The notes under the pieces are model-generated. The model was not told the DNA's origin. It was given only the letters and a program-made list of their open reading frames with translations, and did not search any database. 64,000 nt of DNA from Lachnospiraceae bacterium JC7 (GTDB lineage: Bacteria > Bacillota > Clostridia > Lachnospirales > Lachnospiraceae), in assembly GCA_000513555.1 (NCBI GenBank), contig ALYD01000016.1, positions 1-64,000 of the forward strand, given 5' to 3'. A program made the translations under genes and the position numbers. Numbering within the stretch: position 1 is the stretch's first letter; each line of letters starts with the position of its first letter. Positions 58,370 to 64,000 of this stretch are shown in pieces.

Positions 58370-60778
58370 TTACAGGACTCTTATATCCGTAAGCGCCACC
58401 TGATCTCCGGTGATGGCGGCATAGACCTTTTTTCTGCCATCTCTTATATGGGTGATATTCTTTATATGTATCCCGTAATTCTCGGCCATAAGAGTGACCT
58501 TATCTCTCTTCTTTGCAAAGTAGACATCGTATACCAGGCCATCTTTGTTGCTCTGTTTCCACCGGTCCCAACCCTCAAATTCCGCGGTCCTCTTCACGGA
58601 AAAACGATTCTCAGCATACTCATCCCTGTTATCGTTTTCTCCGTTCAGCTTTATCAGAGCATATTCCCGGTAACCTCTTCCCCTGACCTTCCTGTCATCC
58701 GAATAGAACAGCACCATATATGGGCATTCCCATACGAGACTTGCAGTAGGGAGGCTTCTCGAATGGAATTTTATTTCGAGCCCGTCCTTCACCTCTATAC
58801 CCTCTGTTGCCACAGATCTGGTCCTGTCCACCTGAATGTTTGGAATATCCGCCTCTATTCTGTCGATATAGCTTATTTCCTCTGCGATACGGGGGATGTC
58901 TCCCATTCCCACTTTCCGGAATGTCGTTTTAACGTCTATATCAAAAATACGACAGTTCTCTCCGGTCAGGGCGATATATGATGCCATGGACTTATTAGGC
59001 AGTGCCACTATAACATCAACTGTCTTATAAGGTCCCTTCATCCTCAGCTTAAGATGGTCCTCATATCTGCCGCACAGGATCTCATACATGCCGGACTCCC
59101 TCATGCCGTTCACAGAAGAATTTCTGGCTCCGGTGTAAACATTGGCATCTCTTGGACCCGCGGCTATTTCAGTCACATCCATATTTCTTGCGGCGGTGGT
59201 TATACCGTGTCCGTCGAACCATACTTCACCGTATTCCAGATAATGATTTGCCTCAATGGACTTCCTGTTGTCATGAACATGCCTGTCGAAAGCATCAAAT
59301 ATGATAAGAGAAGGTGTACTGTAGGAGCCGCTGTTTTCAGGATCCGGCTCACACCTGAATCTGATAATGCTTTCGTCGTTCATTATCGGTATACCCGCAG
59401 TTATTTTTTCCCTGTAGGTTCCGCATCTGATCTCCTTCTCTAAATCCAGCTGCTGGCCTTCGGCTTCATTTGCCGCGTTTTCAGTATCTATCAGCTGAAC
59501 CATGAGATCGGAATATCGGGAATCAAACTGGGTGCCGGAACCCTTTATCAGCTCTTCACGAACCACCTGCATGGGAAGGGGATCTCTGTACCTTCTTTTC
59601 GACACCATGGCGTCATAAGCCCTGGCAACCGCTATTATCCTCGATATCTCAGGAATATCTTCTCCTGACAGTCCGTCAGGATATCCCTTTCCGTCATACC
59701 TTTCGTAACTGTGCCGGGCACTCTCGCTGAGATAAGGATACTCTTTTATACTTGAAAGGATCTCTTCACTGAAAACCGGGGTCTTCTTGACCAGCTTATA
59801 GTCCATGTCATTGAGGCCCTGTGCTTTTCCCACCAGACTGTCTGGTAGCAGTATCAGACCTATATCATGGAGAAGCGCCGAATAGTATACTCTGTCACAC
59901 TCTTCCTCGCTCTTTCCGCTCTGTTTCGCCAGAGTCCTCGCTATATCCGCGATCCTTGATGAGTGTCCCTGTAAAAAGGTGTCCTTTCTTTCGATGGCTG
60001 CGACAAAGGCTTTGGCCGCCTCATCAAAGAGGCGTTTCATGCTCATTTTTTCCTTTCGCAGATTATCCATCTCGATCTCATGAGCCTGTGCCAGCCTTTC
60101 GTTGGTGTCCATGAGGGTGAAAATGTATACGACTATGATCTCACCTACCATAGTCATATTGGTAAGGGACAGTCCGTAAAATACTATCTGCAGTCCGCCG
60201 GCTATAAGCGGGGTAACTGAAAACAGGATAAGTGGAATAAGGACTCTCCTGCTTAAACGATCAGTGTACTGAAGAAGCACATACAGCTGAATGATCGCTA
60301 TCACCACCGGAAGCAGGTAGCTTATTATGAAGCCCTGGGAACGGACATAATGATTGGTGGCATCAAAGGTGTAGTACAGACCGGTGAACTGAGATATCAC
60401 CACAAGTATCTGTGCAAGCAACGCACATCTGTCAGTGAACAGAAGGAGCTCCGGAACAGACTCGTCTCCTCCCTCATTGACACACAGATCCTCGATATAC
60501 TGATTAACGAAATACACCACTCCTATGGTGGTGCTGTAGACCAGAAAATTACTGAGTCTTGTCATGACTATGGCAAGACTGCCCATACGCCCCCGGTAGA
60601 TATAGGCAAACCTGTCCGAAAAAAGAAGCAGCATGGCCGAAATCTCCATTCCGATCATCACCATCTTCCTTCGCCTGGACAGAACGTTTGAAACCGCGGA
60701 AAACAGCGCCGTGGTTCCGCAGATGCTCCCCATCATAAGCATTATATTAAGTTGATGTGCTGCGATAAAATCTCTCAT
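58370..60778 (-). CDS. membrane HD-GYP-like protein with altered motifs and a novel C-terminal domain
   Basis: 802 aa. About seven membrane helices in residues 1-230, a short coiled coil (RKEKMSMKRLFDEAAK), then an HD-GYP-like domain (about 250-430): LLHDIGLILLPDSL, ARHSYERYDGKGYPDG and GTQFDSRYSDLM. Compared with a typical HD-GYP, HDxGK has Leu for Lys, KTH is KKT, HHE is HSYE and the ADxFDA block reads ARAYDA, so several metal or catalytic positions differ. The last 370 residues are a beta-rich region I do not recognise (repeated I/V-rich strands, Asn/Asp turns). Intact c-di-GMP hydrolysis is doubtful. Confidence 0.8.
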   Translation of the reverse strand: MRDFIAAHQLNIMLMMGSICGTTALFSAVSNVLSRRRKMVMIGMEISAMLLLFSDRFAYIYRGRMGSLAIVMTRLSNFLVYSTTIGVVYFVNQYIEDLCVNEGGDESVPELLLFTDRCALLAQILVVISQFTGLYYTFDATNHYVRSQGFIISYLLPVVIAIIQLYVLLQYTDRLSRRVLIPLILFSVTPLIAGGLQIVFYGLSLTNMTMVGEIIVVYIFTLMDTNERLAQAHEIEMDNLRKEKMSMKRLFDEAAKAFVAAIERKDTFLQGHSSRIADIARTLAKQSGKSEEECDRVYYSALLHDIGLILLPDSLVGKAQGLNDMDYKLVKKTPVFSEEILSSIKEYPYLSESARHSYERYDGKGYPDGLSGEDIPEISRIIAVARAYDAMVSKRRYRDPLPMQVVREELIKGSGTQFDSRYSDLMVQLIDTENAANEAEGQQLDLEKEIRCGTYREKITAGIPIMNDESIIRFRCEPDPENSGSYSTPSLIIFDAFDRHVHDNRKSIEANHYLEYGEVWFDGHGITTAARNMDVTEIAAGPRDANVYTGARNSSVNGMRESGMYEILCGRYEDHLKLRMKGPYKTVDVIVALPNKSMASYIALTGENCRIFDIDVKTTFRKVGMGDIPRIAEEISYIDRIEADIPNIQVDRTRSVATEGIEVKDGLEIKFHSRSLPTASLVWECPYMVLFYSDDRKVRGRGYREYALIKLNGENDNRDEYAENRFSVKRTAEFEGWDRWKQSNKDGLVYDVYFAKKRDKVTLMAENYGIHIKNITHIRDGRKKVYAAITGDQVALTDIRVL

Positions 60779-60863
60779 ATTAAACTCCGGAATATCAGGA
60801 AACCTCAGCCGTTTAAACTTCCTCCACTAAAGGCTTATGCTGAATATCTTTCCCCGAAGATCC

Positions 60864-63065
60864 TCAACTTATTTTTATTTTTCGGTCCCTGTTATGTCGC
60901 GCATTCATGATGTGAGTCTCATAAGTCGCTATCTGATCATGGTATCTGTCCAGTACGGACTCAACTTCAGGAAGTGATTCCAGAAATACTTCCACACATT
61001 TAGGATCGAACTGGGTTCCTGCCCCTTCCTCCAGCAGGTTTACAGCAGCTTCGAGGGTGTAGGCCGTTTTATACACACGAGGGGAAGTCAACGCGTCAAA
61101 TACATCCGCCACAGCCATGATCCTGGCTGAAAGCGGGATCTCTTCACCATGCAGTCCCTCGGGATATCCTTTGCCATCCCATCTTTCATGGTGATATGCA
61201 GCCATATTTCTGGCCTCCTTCAGATAACTCTCACCATGGACTGAACTGATGGCGGTCTCCATGATCTTTTTACCCTCGGAAGCATGGGTCTTCATGATCT
61301 CATACTCCTCCTCGGTAAGCTTTCCGGGCTTGTTCAGAACACTGTCGGAAATGCTTATCTTTCCCACATCATGAAGAGGTGCGCTTCGTACGACTTCGGA
61401 AATAAATTTAGGAGTTATCTTTTCAGCATAGTACTCCTTTTTCTTAAGTCCCTCTGCAATGATCTTTACATAGGCCGCAGTCTTCTGGATATGGGCTCCC
61501 GTATCGGAATCTCTGTTCTCCACCATATTCGCCATGGTGATAATGATTCCGTCCTGCATCTGTGCGGTGGATTCGGATAATTTCCGGACATTTCTCATCT
61601 GCTCCGCCTGATTCAGGGTCAGCTGGCATATGGCATGATAAAGCTTTTCAACTTCGTCCCCCGTACGTATGCCGAGCTTTCTTACGGTCATTACATTCTT
61701 ATCGAGAGTCGCCTGATCATACCCGTCCTCTGAAAAGCGATCAACACATCTCGCCAGACTGCTGATGGGATACTCAACATACATGTCCGTCATCCATGTG
61801 ACAAAAACTATTATCAGAATAAAGAAACCCGCAAGAATAAGACCCATCTTATTCAGAAATCTCACCAGAACCATGGTGGCTGTAGTACGGGATATCTCAG
61901 CTCCGATATAATAGCCCGTATTCTCGCCATCATACTTCAAGGGATAAAAAACATTCAGGAACACTCCTGAATCATTTCTGTATTCTATGGGTTCTATCTC
62001 ATTTCCCGAAATAAAATCATCACTGTAGGGCTTGAACTCTTCTCTTATGGGGACATAATCTCTCGGTTCACACAGCTGTGTTTCACTGTCTTTATTCAGG
62101 TCAAAAACAAAATAAGCCCCATCTTCCACGACCTTTACTACCCGGAGCTTTTCCACGCCATGAGCATTATCACAGATATGTTTAAGTATATTCTCTGTTT
62201 CGCTGTACCTGTCAGCTGCTCTTCCTTTTGTGAAACACTCATCGATCAGATCCCTGTCCATGACTTCCGCCGCAAATTTCACAGTCCTTATAGCAGTTTC
62301 CGTTCGTTCAGCCTTTGTATCTGTTATATACAGATTTATCCCTATACTGCCGACTATCGCCAGCAGCACAGTGGATAATCCTATGAGCATGACAGTCATT
62401 CTGGTTCTGGAGGAGAATCTTACATCCCTGCCCCAGTCTTTAAGATCCTTAAGCTCTTCATCCGAAAGAGGACGCTGTCTCCATACACCATCTCTGATGC
62501 CGCGTACTATATCCATGGGAACTGATCTTACTATATACATAGAAACAACAAGAGAAAGTCCCTTGTCTATGATGTGCATGAGTATATTCGCGAAAAAAAG
62601 CGACATAAGCGGTGAAGTATCAAGTACCGCCCTGAAATTATTGGCTATATCAAGAATGGTATAGTTCGAAGTATTCTTGAACAGGAACCATTCTATTACA
62701 GTCCCCATGAAACCGCAGGAAAAGCCTGATATCATGGCAAAATTAACTATGCCCCTAGGGCTGACCTGTGGATGCCTTTTACGAAAATCAACGATATAAA
62801 TTGCAGTGATAATGTTTATTATGGAAAAATACAGCGCATCGGAACTGTAGAATTCACAGACCATATTCGTAAAGAAGGCTGTCATGACCCCCGGAAAAAT
62901 ACCCCCTATCCAGGCGGTGCACATGGTTCCCACGGTGTTCAGATATAGCGGAAGTTTAAAATATATGGCGACAAATGAGAGAATGATATTTATACACACT
63001 CCCACCATGATAGACATTATCCGCATCCATACTCCACGCCTGTATCTAACCGAATTTGATCTCAT
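60864..63065 (-). CDS. membrane HD-GYP phosphodiesterase with ECF-like and extracytoplasmic sensor regions
   Basis: 733 aa. Residues 10-195 form about five helices resembling an ECF-transporter S-component/QueT-like bundle (LNTVGTMCTAWIGGIFPGVMTAFFTN). A further helix at about 224-245, an extracytoplasmic sensor region (about 246-400), another helix (about 404-425), a HAMP-like linker and a canonical HD-GYP domain (about 505-690) follow: MVENRDSDTGAHIQKT, LHDVGKISISDSVLNKPG, MKTHASEGKKIM, AAYHHERWDGKGYPEG and VADVFDALTSPRVYK. Likely degrades c-di-GMP in response to an external cue. GGAG precedes the ATG. Confidence 0.9.
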   Translation of the reverse strand: MRSNSVRYRRGVWMRIMSIMVGVCINIILSFVAIYFKLPLYLNTVGTMCTAWIGGIFPGVMTAFFTNMVCEFYSSDALYFSIINIITAIYIVDFRKRHPQVSPRGIVNFAMISGFSCGFMGTVIEWFLFKNTSNYTILDIANNFRAVLDTSPLMSLFFANILMHIIDKGLSLVVSMYIVRSVPMDIVRGIRDGVWRQRPLSDEELKDLKDWGRDVRFSSRTRMTVMLIGLSTVLLAIVGSIGINLYITDTKAERTETAIRTVKFAAEVMDRDLIDECFTKGRAADRYSETENILKHICDNAHGVEKLRVVKVVEDGAYFVFDLNKDSETQLCEPRDYVPIREEFKPYSDDFISGNEIEPIEYRNDSGVFLNVFYPLKYDGENTGYYIGAEISRTTATMVLVRFLNKMGLILAGFFILIIVFVTWMTDMYVEYPISSLARCVDRFSEDGYDQATLDKNVMTVRKLGIRTGDEVEKLYHAICQLTLNQAEQMRNVRKLSESTAQMQDGIIITMANMVENRDSDTGAHIQKTAAYVKIIAEGLKKKEYYAEKITPKFISEVVRSAPLHDVGKISISDSVLNKPGKLTEEEYEIMKTHASEGKKIMETAISSVHGESYLKEARNMAAYHHERWDGKGYPEGLHGEEIPLSARIMAVADVFDALTSPRVYKTAYTLEAAVNLLEEGAGTQFDPKCVEVFLESLPEVESVLDRYHDQIATYETHIMNARHNRDRKIKIS

Positions 63066-63206
63066 CCCTGTTCACTCCGTTTGTAAAACGCCCCATATTG
63101 TAAACCACTTTACCACATGAATATATGCGGTTCAATCCAATTTTTTGCATACGGTTTTTCTTCGTATTGTTGTGATTTTATTTAAGCCTTTTTATACGTG
63201 ATCTCA

Positions 63207-63258
63207 TAAAAAAGACCTTAAGAGACCTGAACCTGAGTTCTGTTCTCTTAAGGTTTTT
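63207..63258 (-). terminator. intrinsic terminator of the gene at 63307
   Basis: Perfect 10-bp stem CCTTAAGAGA/TCTCTTAAGG (63216-63225 / 63244-63253), long structured loop, followed on the minus strand by TCTTTTTT. Confidence 0.85.
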
Positions 63259-63306
63259 ACCATGTGCAGTATATTCCGTTTTAACAGGCTTTTTAATGGC
63301 CGTTTA

Positions 63307-64000
63307 TTATCTTCTGTCTTCAGAGATCCTGTTTATGGTCCAGGCCCTGATATTTACTCCCTCCACAGCTGTTCCGCAGTAGTCACAGACCTTGGCCCCT
63401 ATCATCTTGAGCGGAGCACCGCAGTTCGGACAGTTGTGTCCTATCATCTTACCCTTTATCCTGCTGTCTACCTTGGCCTCATCCTGGACATACACGAGCT
63501 CTGTTTTGAAAACAGACTGGATCTTTCTGATACGGGTCCCGGCACTTCCCTGAGCAGTATTTGCCTTGATCCCCGCCTTCACATGACGCTCATAGCTCAC
63601 TGATGTCTGCGTATGAATGGTGCAAAGTCCCGAATTTCTGTCGTATCCGAAGATCACGGTGTTGTAGGCATGCCGGTTCTTGAACTCAAGCTCATCCTCC
63701 GAATAGGTGAGATTTTTTACTCCGGTACCTTCATTGGTGATGATCCTCTCAACTTCCTCCTTAATGAGGGGATGATCCTTCAGGATTTCAGGATCCCTCT
63801 CGTCTATGGCTTCCATCCTTCTGAGCACCGCATCCTGTATGCGCACCTTCCATTCATTCCAGTTGAACTCGGGAAAGTCCTTTTCAAGCTTCGGAATATA
63901 AATGGAATCCATGGAAGAAAGAGACCGGGGCTTTGATGTGAATTCCGGTTCTTCTATCATTCCGTCACCGGTGACAACAGCCTTCGCAATAGTCTCCACC
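63307..64000 (-). CDS. zinc-ribbon protein, N-terminus cut by the window edge
   Basis: About 230 residues visible; the frame is open to the right edge, so the true start is probably outside. Much of the middle reads as a soluble alpha/beta domain (NEWKVRIQDAVLRRMEAID, VERIITNEGTGVKNLTYSE, YERHVKAGIKANTAQGSAGTRIRKIQ). The C-terminus has a zinc ribbon with two CxxC knuckles (HNCPNCGAPLKMIGAKVCDYCGTAV). The layout resembles clostridial proteins with a TIM44-like domain plus zinc ribbon, but without the N-terminus I do not assign a family. Confidence 0.7.
   Translation of the reverse strand, partial: VETIAKAVVTGDGMIEEPEFTSKPRSLSSMDSIYIPKLEKDFPEFNWNEWKVRIQDAVLRRMEAIDERDPEILKDHPLIKEEVERIITNEGTGVKNLTYSEDELEFKNRHAYNTVIFGYDRNSGLCTIHTQTSVSYERHVKAGIKANTAQGSAGTRIRKIQSVFKTELVYVQDEAKVDSRIKGKMIGHNCPNCGAPLKMIGAKVCDYCGTAVEGVNIRAWTINRISEDRR

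Overview
The window looks like a chromosomal segment of an anaerobic Firmicute, most likely a Lachnospiraceae (Butyrivibrio/Pseudobutyrivibrio-like) clostridium. The reasons are moderate GC, strong AGGAGG ribosome sites, housekeeping proteins of clostridial type, an ackA/pta acetate pathway, ParC/ParE, a c-di-AMP receptor of the PstA/DarA type, and several accessory families I associate with Lachnospiraceae. The species call is inference. Nearly every gene lies on the minus strand, so replication probably runs right to left. The plus-strand exceptions are a tRNA-Leu and two accessory genes. I see no prophage, integrase, transposase, rRNA or CRISPR array.

Layout. 1-8 kb: a truncated VanW-family membrane protein, uvrC, leuS, a GH-like lipoprotein and rpmF. 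8-16 kb: ackA, pta, the c-di-AMP receptor and tmcAL (acetyl-phosphate, acetate and nucleotide signalling), the UPF0210/ACT pair, a WalJ-type metallo-hydrolase and coaE. 16-25 kb: a small unknown protein, polA, a zinc-finger membrane protein, tRNA-Leu(CAA), upp, a left-handed beta-helix protein, topB and galM. 25-34 kb: a secreted protein, asd, parC, parE, an orotate-PRT-like gene and a secreted beta-helix protein. 34-39 kb: the Leloir operon galK-galE-galT plus an AEC transporter. 39-48 kb: an sce7726-type protein, two head-to-head paralogous SGNH-like surface proteins, a DAACS symporter and an Na/Pi-PhoU transporter. 48-54 kb: a probable cell-surface polymer cluster (VTC-type polymerase, DUF4956, a carbohydrate-binding surface protein, GT2-GtrA, phosphodiester glycosidase). 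54-64 kb: a DUF2974 lipase-like protein, a PNPOx/esterase/ATP-grasp group and two large HD-GYP membrane proteins.

Two themes stand out. First, a family of dispersed structured elements occurs at 3.4, 7.6 and 35.9 kb, with a solo hairpin at 50.9 kb. Its hairpins keep pairing through compensatory base changes. One copy sits inside the gal operon and is bounded by 14-bp inverted repeats. Second, the right half is rich in apparent pseudoenzymes: SGNH proteins without the catalytic Ser and His, an esterase whose nucleophile elbow reads G-V-E-M-G, an ATP-grasp protein that seems to lack its nucleotide-binding subdomain, and an HD-GYP protein with several altered ligand positions. They lie in surface or signalling contexts and may be binding or sensing modules.

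All calls come from reading sequence and translated proteins by eye. No searches or folding programs were run. Family names rest on recognised motifs and remembered family features.
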